A stretch of DNA of 64,000 bases from an uncultured Sphingomonas sp. (GCF_902806285.1 NZ_CADCWA010000039.1:24779-88778); one strand, 5' to 3'. Shown: positions 53,039 to 61,726, numbered from the stretch's first letter. Notes: generated from the letters alone by a model not told the origin. Program-made: numbers and translations.

Positions 53039-53042
53039 GAGC

Positions 53043-53444
53043 TTAGGCGGCGGCCTGCTGCTGCTGCTGCTGCTGCTGGCTGTCCGCATCCACGACGTTG
53101 CCGCGCACCTGGCCGATCAGCGCGCGGAAGGCGTCGCCCTCGTGCATCGCCATGTCGGCCAGCACCTTGCGGTCGAGGTCGATGCCCGTGACCTTCAGCG
53201 CGTGCATGAACTGCCCGTAGGTGAGGCCCTCGGCGCGGACCGCGGCGTTGATGCGCTGGATCCACAGAGCGCGGAAGCTCCGCTTCTTCACCTTGCGGTC
53301 GCGATAGGCGTACTGCCCGGCCTTCTCGACGGCCTGGCGGGCGATGCGGATGGTGTTCTTGCGGCGGCCGTAATAGCCTTTGGCCTGTTCCAGCAGCCGC
53401 TTGTGCTTGGCGCGGGTGGTTACACCCCGTTTGACGCGTGCCAT
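53043..53444 (-). CDS. rplT: ribosomal protein L20 with a polyglutamine tail
   Basis: 133 aa. [55 protein letters not shown] is standard L20, which binds 23S rRNA early in assembly. The normal end (about 118 residues) is followed by [15 protein letters not shown], encoded by eight CAG codons in a row. L20 also represses its own operon in other bacteria. It lies 14 bases behind rpmI. In many bacteria pheS-pheT follow directly; here the glyoxylate genes intervene. Confidence 0.96.
   Translation of the reverse strand: MARVKRGVTTRAKHKRLLEQAKGYYGRRKNTIRIARQAVEKAGQYAYRDRKVKKRSFRALWIQRINAAVRAEGLTYGQFMHALKVTGIDLDRKVLADMAMHEGDAFRALIGQVRGNVVDADSQQQQQQQQAAA
53055..53078. repeat. (CTG)8 trinucleotide repeat in rplT
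   Basis: Eight uninterrupted CTG units (CAG on the coding strand) encode the glutamine run near the end of L20. Such a run is prone to slippage; changes of whole units would only alter tail length. Confidence 0.9.
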
Positions 53445-53458
53445 ATCCTATCCGCTCC

Positions 53459-53662
53459 TTAGTTGAGGCCGTAGGGCGCCCAAAGCTTCACCCGCGCCGT
53501 GTCGGCGTCGGCGAGCACTTCGGTGCCGCGGTTCTGGCGGATGTACTTGGCGTTGTGGCTGATCAGCCGGTGACGCTTGCCGGCGACGCCGTGCTTCACC
53601 TTGCCGGTGGCCGTGAGCTTGAAGCGCTTCTTGACGCCGCTCTTGGTCTTGAGCTTGGGCAT
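53459..53662 (-). CDS. rpmI: ribosomal protein L35
   Basis: 67 aa. [50 protein letters not shown] is canonical L35. It is preceded by AAGGAGAG and, immediately upstream, a perfect 20-bp palindrome. infC, usually before rpmI, is not present; the next gene is divergent. Confidence 0.97.
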   Translation of the reverse strand: MPKLKTKSGVKKRFKLTATGKVKHGVAGKRHRLISHNAKYIRQNRGTEVLADADTARVKLWAPYGLN

Positions 53663-53673
53663 TTTCTCTCCTT

Positions 53674-53693
53674 TTGACCTCGCGCGAGGTCAA
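53674..53693. promoter_or_regulatory. perfect 20-bp palindrome upstream of rpmI
   Basis: TTGACCTCGCGCGAGGTCAA is a perfect palindrome directly before the rpmI ribosome-binding site, on the side facing the divergent VOC gene. As RNA it can form an 8-bp stem with a GCGC loop next to the SD; as DNA it could be an operator for either gene. Confidence 0.6.
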
Positions 53694-53803
53694 GTTTCGC
53701 GAACCGCCACGGCAGCCCTCACTGGCCGGGCCGTTCGTTTTTCCATGCATCGGGAAAGCGCGCGCCTATAAGGGTGGAGCCGCAACAAGGCAAGGAGGGA
53801 GCG

Positions 53804-54229
53804 ATGGAACGGAGCGAGCAGCAGGGGCCGGCAGCGGGAGTGACTCCGCACATCAGCATCGCCGATCGCCGCGGAGCAGAAGCCGTCGAATTCTACAAGG
53901 CGGCGTTCGGCGCGCGCGAGCTGGCGCGGATGCCGACGGAGGATGGCCGGCTGATGCACGCGCACCTGCTGATCAACGAGGGCTCGCTGATGCTGCATGA
54001 CGAGTTCCCGGAGCATGTCAGCAATGAGCCTTCCGGGCCGCCGAACGGTTGCACCCTGCACCTGCAGGTGCGCGACGCCGACGCTGTGTGGAACCAGGCG
54101 CTGGGCGCCGGTGCCAGCGTGGTGATGGCGCTGGAGGACCAGTTCTGGGGCGACCGCTACGGCGTGCTGCGCGATCCGTTCGGCCACCGCTGGTCGATCG
54201 GCGCGCCAGCCGTCCCTAAACAGGATTAA
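53804..54229 (+). CDS. VOC/PhnB-like glyoxalase-superfamily protein
   Basis: 141 aa from the ATG at 53804 preceded by AAGGAGGGA. TPHISIADRRGAEAVEFYKAAFGARELARMPTEDGRLMHAHLLINEGSLMLHDEFPEH and DQFWGDRYGVLRDPFGHRWSIG match the PhnB-like subgroup of the VOC superfamily. The canonical metal ligands are partly present (His/Glu positions), but the substrate cannot be predicted. It stands alone, divergent from rpmI. Confidence 0.88.
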   Translation: MERSEQQGPAAGVTPHISIADRRGAEAVEFYKAAFGARELARMPTEDGRLMHAHLLINEGSLMLHDEFPEHVSNEPSGPPNGCTLHLQVRDADAVWNQALGAGASVVMALEDQFWGDRYGVLRDPFGHRWSIGAPAVPKQD

Positions 54230-54309
54230 GTGCGAAGATCGAGACCGCTGCCGGCCAGGTGCATTGTCGAAAGGGCAACGGAAAGGCGTGATCGCGCTCT
54301 AACGGCAGT

Positions 54310-54963
54310 TCACCAGGGGAGCGCGTCGCCGGTTCGATCGTAGAAGCCTCCGCTTTGCGCCGGCGTCAGCTTGGCGATGACCTCGCGCATCCCGGCAACG
54401 CTGTCCGGGGGGCTCAACGGTGCGCCTGACCCGCCCATGTCCGTCTTCACCCAGCCGGGATTGAGCGTCGCGGCGATGATCCCGTCGGCCTTGGTCTCGA
54501 GCGCCAGGACGTGCCACGCCATGTTCAGGGCAGCTTTTGAGCTCCGGTAGGCGATGCTGCCGGTTGAGCTGTCGGCGATGCTGCCCATTCGGCTCGAAAC
54601 GGCGATCAGCTTTCCCTTGGTCGCGGCAACGTTGCGCAGGAGGGCGCGGGCAAGCAGCGTGGGCGCGATGCAATTGACCGTCAGCACCTCCTGCCAGGCG
54701 CGTCCATCGTCCGCGCTCCTGGCCTCGGCCGGGCCGTAAATCCCCGCGTTGGCGATCAGCAGGTCAAGTGGCCCATCGGTCTGGAAGTTCGCCACCGCTT
54801 CCGGGTCGCTCATGTCGAGCTGTCGAACCATCGCCCCGCTAGCGTCGAGTTCGGGCGAGGACCGCCGGGCGGTGGCGATCACCTCCCAGCCGTCCGCCTG
54901 GTACTGGCGAACGAACTCCAGGCCCAACCCGCGGTTGGCGCCGGTAATCAGGGCTGTGGGCAT
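54310..54963 (-). CDS. SDR-family oxidoreductase
   Basis: 217 aa. The NAD(P)-binding TGANRGLGLEFVRQY is at residues 7-21, with NAG at about 84 (LLIANAGIYG), the catalytic serine in VSSRMGS, and YRSSKAALN (YxxxK). It is a classical short-chain dehydrogenase of the C-factor-like type. Its substrate is unknown. It starts 12 bases downstream of the prs stop on the same strand, so it may be co-transcribed. Confidence 0.9.
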   Translation of the reverse strand: MPTALITGANRGLGLEFVRQYQADGWEVIATARRSSPELDASGAMVRQLDMSDPEAVANFQTDGPLDLLIANAGIYGPAEARSADDGRAWQEVLTVNCIAPTLLARALLRNVAATKGKLIAVSSRMGSIADSSTGSIAYRSSKAALNMAWHVLALETKADGIIAATLNPGWVKTDMGGSGAPLSPPDSVAGMREVIAKLTPAQSGGFYDRTGDALPW

Positions 54964-54975
54964 GATGCGAGCCTC

Positions 54976-55911
54976 CTAGTCGAACAGACTGCTAACGCTC
55001 GACTCGTCGGCAATTCTCCGAATGGCTTCCGCCAGCAGCGGGGCGATGGTCAGGCGGCGAATCTTGTTGCCCCCCTCGTCGGGCTCGCCCGAGTAGATGG
55101 AATCGGTCACGACCAACTCGGTGAGCTCGCTGGCCCCGACCCGTGCCGCCGCGCCACCCGACAATACGCCATGGGTCACATAGGCGACCACGTCCGCCGC
55201 CCCTTGCTGCCGCAGCGCGGCGGCGGCGTTGCACAGGGTGCCGGCCGAATCGACGATGTCGTCGATCAGGATGCAGAAGCGGCCGGACACCTCGCCGATG
55301 ATGTTCATCACCTCCGACTCGCCCGCCCGTTCGCGGCGCTTGTCGACGATCGCCAGCGGCGCGTTGTTGAGCCGCTTGGCGAGGCTCCGCGCCCTGACCA
55401 CGCCGCCGACGTCGGGCGAGACCACGGTCACCGGCCGGTCGGCGAAGCGCGCCTGGATGTCGGCGCTCATCACCGGCGCGCCGAACAGATTGTCGGTGGG
55501 AATGTCGAAGAAGCCCTGGATCTGCCCGGCGTGCAGGTCGACCGACAGCACCCTGTTCGCCCCGGCCACGGTGATCAGGTTGGCGACCAGCTTGGCGGAG
55601 ATGGGCGTGCGCGGGCCGGGCTTCCGGTCCTGCCGGGCGTAGCCGAAGTAGGGCACCACCGCCGTGATCCGCTTGGCCGACGCGCGGCGCAGCGCATCGA
55701 TGCAGATCAGCAGCTCCATCAGATTGTCGTTGGCCGGGTAGCTGGTCGATTGGATGAGGAAGACGTCCTCGCCCCGCACATTCTCGTGGATCTCGACGAA
55801 GATCTCCTCGTCGGCGAAGCGCCGGACGCTGGCCTGCGTCAGCGGCAGCTCCAGATATTCGGACATCGCCTTGGCGAGTGGCAGGTTGGAGTTGCCGGCA
55901 AGCAGTTTCAT
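54976..55911 (-). CDS. prs: ribose-phosphate pyrophosphokinase
   Basis: 311 aa from the ATG at 55911 (the track's GTG at 55917 adds two residues). It makes PRPP for nucleotides, His, Trp and [52 protein letters not shown] and the PRPP loop [17 protein letters not shown] are diagnostic; DKRRERAGE is the flexible catalytic loop. It is divergent from nadE with 80 bases between the starts. Confidence 0.97.
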   Translation of the reverse strand: MKLLAGNSNLPLAKAMSEYLELPLTQASVRRFADEEIFVEIHENVRGEDVFLIQSTSYPANDNLMELLICIDALRRASAKRITAVVPYFGYARQDRKPGPRTPISAKLVANLITVAGANRVLSVDLHAGQIQGFFDIPTDNLFGAPVMSADIQARFADRPVTVVSPDVGGVVRARSLAKRLNNAPLAIVDKRRERAGESEVMNIIGEVSGRFCILIDDIVDSAGTLCNAAAALRQQGAADVVAYVTHGVLSGGAAARVGASELTELVVTDSIYSGEPDEGGNKIRRLTIAPLLAEAIRRIADESSVSSLFD

Positions 55912-55991
55912 GGTCACCCCCGAGGATCGCGGGCTCCGTCTAGCCGCGCCGGACGTTGGACGAAAGGCCGCGCGCGGTTAAGGGCTGTGCC

Positions 55992-57653
55992 ATGACCGGA
56001 CGGCTGACCATCGCGCTTGCCCAGATGAACCAGCGGGTCGGCGACCTTTCTGGCAACGCCGCCGCCATCCTGGAGGTGCGTGGCCGTGCGGGAGGCGCCG
56101 ACCTCCTGCTGGTGCCAGAGCTGCAGCTAACCGGCTACCCGCCTGAGGATCTGGTGCTGAAGCCCGGCTTCCTGCGCCACACGGCCGAAGCGGCGGCACA
56201 GCTGGTCGCGGCAACTGCCGACGGCGGGCCGGCGCTGGCGTTCGGCTCCATCGTGGTGCAGGACGGCAAGACGTACAATGCGATGATCGTCGCGGAGGGC
56301 GGGCGCGAACTGTTCGTGACCCTCAAGCGCGAGCTGCCTAACTATGGGACGTTTGACGAAAAGCGGGTCTTCGCCAGCGGGCCGCTGCCGGAGGTGTTCG
56401 AGTTCCGCGGCGTGCGCATCGGCCTGCCCATCTGCGAGGACATCTGGCTGGAGGACGTCTGCGAGCATCTAGCGGAGCAGGGGGCGGAGCTGTTGCTAGT
56501 CGCGAACGGCAGCCCCTACGAACTCGACAAGGACGACCTTCGTCAGACCCTGGTGAAGAGCCGCGTCGCTGCGGCCGGCCTGCCGATGGCCTATCTCAAC
56601 CGCGTCGGCGGGCAGGACGAGCTGGCGTTCGACGGCAGCTCGTTCGTAGTGAACGCCGGCGGCGAGCTGGTGGTGCAGATGCCCGACTGGGACGAGGCGC
56701 TGCTGCTGACCGAGTGGCGGCGTTCCGCGGGCGGGTGGTCGTGCGTTACGCGGCAGGACTACCAGCTCGATCCTTATCCGGAGGACGTCTACCACGCGAT
56801 GATGGTGGCCTTACGCGATTACGTCACGCGCAACGGCTTCCCCGGCGTGATCCTCGGCCTATCGGGCGGAATCGACAGCGCCCTGTCGGCGGCGGTGGCG
56901 GTCGATGCGCTGGGCGCGGACAAGGTGTGGGGCGTGATGATGCCGTCCGCCTACACCGGCTCGGCCAGCGTGGAGGATGCCAAGGAATGCGCGCGCCTGC
57001 TCGGCTGCCGCCATGACGTCATTTCCATCGTGCCCGCGGTGGACGCGCTGGGACAGATGCTGGGGGGCGCGTTCGCCGGCACCGAGCCTGGCCTTGCGGA
57101 GGAGAACATCCAGGCGCGGCTGCGCATGGTCGTGCTAATGGGCCTGTCCAACAAGTTCGGCCACATGCTGCTGACCACCGGCAACAAGTCCGAGCTGAGC
57201 GTCGGTTATTCCACCCTCTACGGCGACCTTGCCGGGGGCTATTCGGTGCTGAAGGACGCCTACAAGACCACGGTGTTCGCCCTTTCGCGCTGGCGCAATG
57301 CACAGCGGCCGGCCGACGCGCTCGGCCCCGCCGGGGCGGTGATGCCCGAGCGCGTGATCGATAAGCCGCCCTCGGCCGAGCTACGCCCCGACCAGAAGGA
57401 CGAGGACAGCCTGCCGCCGTACGAGCTGCTCGACGCAATCCTGGCCGGCCTGGTCGACGAGGAGAAGGGCGTTGCGGAGGTGGCGGCCGAGACTGGCGCG
57501 GACGTAGCCGTGGTGGCCGAGATGGAGAAGCTGGTGCTGCGTGCCGAGTATAAGCGGCGGCAGGCTCCCCCGGGGGTCAAGATCGGTGGTCGCAATTTCG
57601 GACGCGACCGGCGCTACCCGATCACCAACGCCTTTCGGACGCATCGTTCGTGA
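55992..57653 (+). CDS. nadE: glutamine-dependent NAD+ synthetase
   Basis: 553 aa from the ATG at 55992. The N-terminal nitrilase domain (about 1-270) supplies ammonia from glutamine: LLVPELQLTGYPPEDL (Glu), LKRELPNYGTFDEKR (Lys), IGLPICEDIW (Cys). The C-terminal synthetase has LGLSGGIDSALSAAVAVDALG (ATP P-loop) and TTGNKSELSVGYSTLYGDLAGGYSVLKD. It completes NAD synthesis. Its stop overlaps the gltX GTG. Confidence 0.96.
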   Translation: MTGRLTIALAQMNQRVGDLSGNAAAILEVRGRAGGADLLLVPELQLTGYPPEDLVLKPGFLRHTAEAAAQLVAATADGGPALAFGSIVVQDGKTYNAMIVAEGGRELFVTLKRELPNYGTFDEKRVFASGPLPEVFEFRGVRIGLPICEDIWLEDVCEHLAEQGAELLLVANGSPYELDKDDLRQTLVKSRVAAAGLPMAYLNRVGGQDELAFDGSSFVVNAGGELVVQMPDWDEALLLTEWRRSAGGWSCVTRQDYQLDPYPEDVYHAMMVALRDYVTRNGFPGVILGLSGGIDSALSAAVAVDALGADKVWGVMMPSAYTGSASVEDAKECARLLGCRHDVISIVPAVDALGQMLGGAFAGTEPGLAEENIQARLRMVVLMGLSNKFGHMLLTTGNKSELSVGYSTLYGDLAGGYSVLKDAYKTTVFALSRWRNAQRPADALGPAGAVMPERVIDKPPSAELRPDQKDEDSLPPYELLDAILAGLVDEEKGVAEVAAETGADVAVVAEMEKLVLRAEYKRRQAPPGVKIGGRNFGRDRRYPITNAFRTHRS

Positions 57654-58966
57654 GCGTCGTCACCCGCTTCGCCCCGTCACCGACGGGCCGGCTGCACGTC
57701 GGCAACATCCGTACCGCGCTTCACAACTTCCTGTTCGCGCGGCGTCATGGCGGCAGCTTTCTGCTGCGGATCGACGACACCGACCGCGAGCGCTCTACGT
57801 CCGAGAACGAGCAGAGCATCCGCGACGACCTCGCCTGGCTCGGGCTCAACCCCGATGCGAGCGTCCGCCAGTCGGACCGCTTCGCCCTGTACGAACGCGA
57901 GTTCGAGCGGCTGCGGGCGGCGGGGCGGGTCTACGCCTGCTACGAGACGCCTGACGAACTGGACCTGCGCCGCAAGATCCTGCTCGGGCGCGGCCTGCCG
58001 CCCGTGTACGAGCGGCCCGACGGCGAGAACGCGCCAGTGCCGGGCCGCACGCCGCACTGGCGCTTCCGGCTCGACCATGATCGTCCGATCGCCTGGCACG
58101 ACCTCATCCGCGGCGAGCAGCGCTTCGACCCCAGGCTGCTGAGCGATCCCGTGGTGCGCCGCGCCGACGGCAGCTGGCTGTACCTGCTGCCGTCGGTGAT
58201 CGACGACATCGACCTCGGCATCACCCACATCGTCCGCGGCGAGGATCATGTCTCCAATGGCGCCGCGCAGCTGCAGATGTTCGACGCGCTGGACGCGGAG
58301 CCGCCGCGGCTGGCGCACGAAGCACTGCTCGTCGCTGCCGAGGGCAAGCTGTCCAAGCGGGTGGGCTCGCTCGGCGTGGAGGTCGTTCGCGAAGCGGGGC
58401 TCGAGCCGATGGCGCTGCTGTCGGTGCTCGCCCGGCTCGGCACGTCACAGCCGGTCGAGGCCGTCGCCAGCCTCGACGGCCTCGCCCGGGACTTCGACTT
58501 CGCCCATTTCAGCCGCGCGCCGGCGCACTTCGACCTCCACGACATCGAGCTCGTCAATGCCAGGCTGCTCCACCAGTTGCCCTACGCAGCGGTGCGCGAC
58601 CGCTTGCCGCCGGGGCTGAGCGAAGCGGACTGGTTGCTGCTGCGTGGCAACCTCCATCACCTGGGCGGAGCCGCCGACTGGCTGCCGGTGCTGGCCGGCG
58701 ACCTGCCTGCGCCCGCCATGGACTCTGCGGACCGCCCTTACCTCACGGAGGCCGCGGAGGTCGCCGAAGCCACTGACTGGGCCGGGGATCCATGGCACGT
58801 GCTGACCGGCACCTTGAAGGAGCGCACCGGCCGCAAGGGCAAGGCGCTGTTCCTGCCGCTCCGCCTGGCGCTCACCGGACGGGTGTCGGGACCGGAAATG
58901 GCGGCGCTGGTCAAGCGGATCGGGCAGCAGCGCTCGATCGAGCGCCTGCGGAACGCCGCAGCCTAG
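57650..58966 (+). CDS. gltX: glutamyl-tRNA synthetase
   Basis: 438 aa from a GTG overlapping nadE. Class I motif RFAPSPTGRLHVGNIRTALHN (HIGH variant HVGN), LRIDDTDRERS, THIVRGEDHVSN and GKLSKRVGS (KMSKS variant KLSKR) are present. At 438 residues it belongs to the short GluRS type; alphaproteobacteria often have two gltX copies, one charging tRNA-Gln for later transamidation. I cannot tell which copy this is. Confidence 0.93.
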   Translation: MSVVTRFAPSPTGRLHVGNIRTALHNFLFARRHGGSFLLRIDDTDRERSTSENEQSIRDDLAWLGLNPDASVRQSDRFALYEREFERLRAAGRVYACYETPDELDLRRKILLGRGLPPVYERPDGENAPVPGRTPHWRFRLDHDRPIAWHDLIRGEQRFDPRLLSDPVVRRADGSWLYLLPSVIDDIDLGITHIVRGEDHVSNGAAQLQMFDALDAEPPRLAHEALLVAAEGKLSKRVGSLGVEVVREAGLEPMALLSVLARLGTSQPVEAVASLDGLARDFDFAHFSRAPAHFDLHDIELVNARLLHQLPYAAVRDRLPPGLSEADWLLLRGNLHHLGGAADWLPVLAGDLPAPAMDSADRPYLTEAAEVAEATDWAGDPWHVLTGTLKERTGRKGKALFLPLRLALTGRVSGPEMAALVKRIGQQRSIERLRNAAA

Positions 58967-59019
58967 CCAGCTTAGTGGAACTCTCGAAGCGGCAGCTTTC
59001 CCGCTTGCCAAGCCTTGTG

Positions 59020-59034
59020 TGTTATGATGTAACA
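59020..59034. promoter_or_regulatory. Zur-box-like palindrome upstream of the TonB-like gene
   Basis: TGTTATGATGTAACA is an inverted repeat (TGTTA...TAACA) and matches the Zur consensus TGTTATANTATAACA at 12 of 14 defined positions. It lies 25 bases before the ATG and overlaps a TATGAT -10-like hexamer, consistent with zinc-dependent repression. Confidence 0.55.
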
Positions 59035-59058
59035 TATACTCCTCAGAAGGAGGCTGCC

Positions 59059-59751
59059 ATGCTCGCTTATGCCGCCCACCGCCGCCAACAGCGGAAACTC
59101 AGCCCAACCGCGCTCACCCTGATCGTCGGCGCCCATGCGGTCGCGCTGGCGCTGCTGGTCAGCGCCAAGATGGAAGTGAGCGGCCCTCCGCCTGTCACCA
59201 AAACCACCGTCAGGCACATCCCGCTGCCGCCTGAGCCGGTGCCGCCGCCGCCTCCGCCCAAGCTCGAGCCTGCGCCGCGCACCCCGGCGCCCCAGCCGAG
59301 CAATCTTACCCAGCCCAAGCCGCTGATCGACACCCCGACGGCGGCGCCGGCGATCGATCTCGGGCCGCCAACCATGACGATCGTTCCCGACATCCGGCCG
59401 GTGCTGGAAACGCCGCTCCGCCCCCTGCCGCCCGTGCTCGACCCGCCTAAGCCCGCGCCTCCGGTCCGCGTTGCCGCGCGCTTCGACACCCCGACCGACC
59501 TGCTGCGACCGCCCTATCCCGAGGGTAAGCGGCAGGGCGAGGAGGAAGCCACGCTTCGCCTCCGCCTGTCGATCGACGCGCGGGGGCGGGTGACGTCAGT
59601 GGAACCGGTCGGGCAAGCGGATCCGGAGTTCCTGGCGTCCGCCCGCCGTCACCTCGTCCGCCACTGGCGCTACCAGCCGGCGACCGAGAACGGCCGTCCG
59701 GTCGCGACCACCCTGGTGATCACCTTGCGCTTCCAGCTCGAGGACGCCTGA
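59059..59751 (+). CDS. TonB-family energy-transducing protein
   Basis: 230 aa from the ATG at 59059 behind a strong AGAAGGAGG. A cytoplasmic Arg/Lys N-terminus and one membrane helix (ALTLIVGAHAVALALLVSA) are followed by a long proline-rich periplasmic spacer (PLPPEPVPPPPPPKLEP...). The C-terminal TonB domain reads PPYPEGKRQGEEEATLRLRLSIDARGRV...ARRHLVRHWRYQPAT. It would transmit proton-motive force to outer-membrane receptors. No exbB/exbD is adjacent. A Zur-like box upstream suggests a zinc-uptake role (inference). Confidence 0.88.
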   Translation: MLAYAAHRRQQRKLSPTALTLIVGAHAVALALLVSAKMEVSGPPPVTKTTVRHIPLPPEPVPPPPPPKLEPAPRTPAPQPSNLTQPKPLIDTPTAAPAIDLGPPTMTIVPDIRPVLETPLRPLPPVLDPPKPAPPVRVAARFDTPTDLLRPPYPEGKRQGEEEATLRLRLSIDARGRVTSVEPVGQADPEFLASARRHLVRHWRYQPATENGRPVATTLVITLRFQLEDA

Positions 59752-59801
59752 GCGGAGGCACAGGACTGGCGGCTCCCAACGACCGGTCCTATCTTGCGTC
59801 C

Positions 59802-60125
59802 ATGCCGATCTTCCCTCGTCCTTCCAGCCCCCGCGCGGCGCTTGCCGATTTACGGGCGTTCCTCGGCCGGCGCAGCCGCGAGCAGGCTATCGGTGGCGCC
59901 CTCGCGGTGGTGATCACCCTGGCCATCGTGGTCGTGTTCTTTCTCGACGCCAGCGTGAACACGGCGCCGCCGGCGCAAATCATTTTTGTCGAAAGCTACG
60001 CGCCGACCCGCACCGACGCGGAGATCGTCGCCGACCAGAAGGAGCGGCAGGCCGCCAAGGACGCGGCGCGCAAGGCGCGCCAGGAAGAATATCAGAAGCT
60101 GCAGAAGCAATTCGGCATTGAGTGA
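59802..60125 (+). CDS. small membrane-anchored protein, function unknown
   Basis: 107 aa. A cytoplasmic head, one helix (AIGGALAVVITLAIVVVFFLDA), and a charged C-terminal coiled-coil tail (DQKERQAAKDAARKARQEEYQKLQKQFGIE). I do not recognise a named family. Its stop overlaps the TTG start of ribD by frame shift (TTGAGTGA), so it is translationally linked to the riboflavin operon, though a direct role in riboflavin synthesis is not implied by the sequence. Confidence 0.8.
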   Translation: MPIFPRPSSPRAALADLRAFLGRRSREQAIGGALAVVITLAIVVVFFLDASVNTAPPAQIIFVESYAPTRTDAEIVADQKERQAAKDAARKARQEEYQKLQKQFGIE

Positions 60126-61089
60126 CGCCAATTGGATGGCCGAGGCAGTCGCGCTCGGCGACGCCGCGTGCGGGCAAACGGCGCCCAATCCGAACGTGGG
60201 CTGCGTGATTGTCCGCAGCGGCGAGGTGGTCGGCCGCGGCGCGACGGGAGCAGGCGGGCGGCCCCATGCCGAGGCAGTCGCGTTGGAGCAGGCGGGCGAA
60301 CTGGCGCGAGGGGCCACCCTCTACACCAGCCTTGAACCCTGCGCCCACCGCAGCGTCCGCGGGCCGACCTGCGCCCGGCTGATCAGGCAAGCGGGCGTTG
60401 TGCGGGTCGTGGCCGCACTGCAGGACCCGGACGAGCGCACCGCCGGCGACGGCTTCCGGCAATTGCAGGCTGCTGGCATCGCCGTGGACATCGGCGAAGG
60501 CGCGGCGGCGGCAGCGGAGTCAATAGCCGGCTGGCTGACCCGCATGAGCCTCGGCCGGCCGCGGGTCACCCTCAAGCTTGCGCTGTCGATCGACGGCAAG
60601 GTCGCGCTGCCCTCGGGCGAGTCGAAGTGGATCACCGGCGAGGACGCGCGGGCCCATGTCCATCTCGAGCGGGCGCGGGCCGACATGATCCTGGTCGGCC
60701 ACGGCACCTACCTGGCCGACCGGCCGCGGCTGGACGTCCGCCTGCCGGGGCTGGAGGACCGGTCGCCCCGCCGCGCCCTGCTGACCCGCGGCGAGCCGGT
60801 TCCCGGCTGGGAGGCGCTGCACTCGCCCGACGACGTGTTCCAGCTCGGTGACGTCAACGACCTGCTGGTGGAGGGCGGGTCGGGCGCAGCCACGGCGTTT
60901 CTGACCGCCGACCTCGTCGACCGCATCCTGCTGTACCGTGCCCCGATCATCATCGGCGAGGGCAAGTCCTCGGTCGGCTATATCGGCCTCGACGCAATTG
61001 CCGACGCGCACGGCCGCTGGGCGCCGGCAGGCGGACGCTCGCTTGGCATCGACCGGCTCGAAGTCTACGAGCGGGTGCGTTCCAGCTGA
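60118..61089 (+). CDS. ribD: bifunctional riboflavin deaminase/reductase RibD
   Basis: 323 aa from the TTG at 60118 (LSDANWMAEAVAL); ATG 60136 is an alternative. The N-terminal cytidine-deaminase-like domain has TAPNPNVGCVIV, GGRPHAEAVAL (zinc His and catalytic Glu) and SLEPCAHRSVRGPTCARL (zinc Cys). The C-terminal reductase shows VTLKLALSIDGKVA, HLERARADMILVGHGTYLADRP and LLVEGGSGAATAFL. It performs the second and third riboflavin steps. ribE follows 7 bases later. Confidence 0.93.
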   Translation: MSDANWMAEAVALGDAACGQTAPNPNVGCVIVRSGEVVGRGATGAGGRPHAEAVALEQAGELARGATLYTSLEPCAHRSVRGPTCARLIRQAGVVRVVAALQDPDERTAGDGFRQLQAAGIAVDIGEGAAAAAESIAGWLTRMSLGRPRVTLKLALSIDGKVALPSGESKWITGEDARAHVHLERARADMILVGHGTYLADRPRLDVRLPGLEDRSPRRALLTRGEPVPGWEALHSPDDVFQLGDVNDLLVEGGSGAATAFLTADLVDRILLYRAPIIIGEGKSSVGYIGLDAIADAHGRWAPAGGRSLGIDRLEVYERVRSS

Positions 61090-61096
61090 GGTCCTC

Positions 61097-61702
61097 ATGT
61101 TCACCGGAATCATCACCGACGTCGGCACCGTCCGTTCGGCCGAGCAGCGCGGCGACCTCCGCCTGGCGATCGGCTGCGGCTACGACCTGAGCACGGTGGA
61201 GCTCGGCGCGTCTATCGCCTGTTCGGGCGTGTGCTTGACGGTGGTGGACAAGGGCGCCGACTGGTTCGCGGTGGACGTGTCGGGCGAGACGCTGTCGCGA
61301 ACGGCGCCGAACGCCTGGCAGGAGGGCGCCCCGCTGAATCTCGAGCGAGCCCTCAGGATGGGCGACGAGCTTGGCGGCCATCTGGTCACCGGCCACGTCG
61401 ATGCCGTGGGCGAGATTATCGGCACCTGCTCGGAAGGCGCTTCGACCCGCGTCGGCATCCGGGTCCCGCGTGAGCTGGGCGGAGCGCTTGCGCCCAAGGG
61501 CTCGGTCACGCTCGACGGCGTGTCTCTGACGGTGAACGAGGTTCGCGACGAGACTGACGGGACACATTTTTCCGTCAACGTGATCCCGCACACCGCCGCG
61601 CAGACGACGCTGGGCAAGCTTGCCGCCGGGCATCAGCTCAACGTCGAGATTGACGTCCTGGCCCGCTATCTCCAGCGTATGCTTGCTGCGCGATCACACT
61701 GA
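61097..61702 (+). CDS. ribE: riboflavin synthase alpha chain
   Basis: 201 aa from the ATG at 61097. Two tandem lumazine-binding halves: MFTGIITDVGTV...GASIACSGVCLTVVDKG in the first and GGHLVTGHVDAVGEI...GSVTLDGVSLTVNEV in the second. It dismutates two 6,7-dimethyl-8-ribityllumazine into riboflavin. It follows ribD closely and precedes ribBA by 52 bases that hold a 16-bp palindrome. Confidence 0.95.
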   Translation: MFTGIITDVGTVRSAEQRGDLRLAIGCGYDLSTVELGASIACSGVCLTVVDKGADWFAVDVSGETLSRTAPNAWQEGAPLNLERALRMGDELGGHLVTGHVDAVGEIIGTCSEGASTRVGIRVPRELGGALAPKGSVTLDGVSLTVNEVRDETDGTHFSVNVIPHTAAQTTLGKLAAGHQLNVEIDVLARYLQRMLAARSH

Positions 61703-61726
61703 AGCGTGTCGCTCCGAGCTTCCTTC

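Noticed and set aside
53055-53078. Short tandem array as CRISPR-like
   Set aside because: It is a pure CTG run inside the rplT reading frame.
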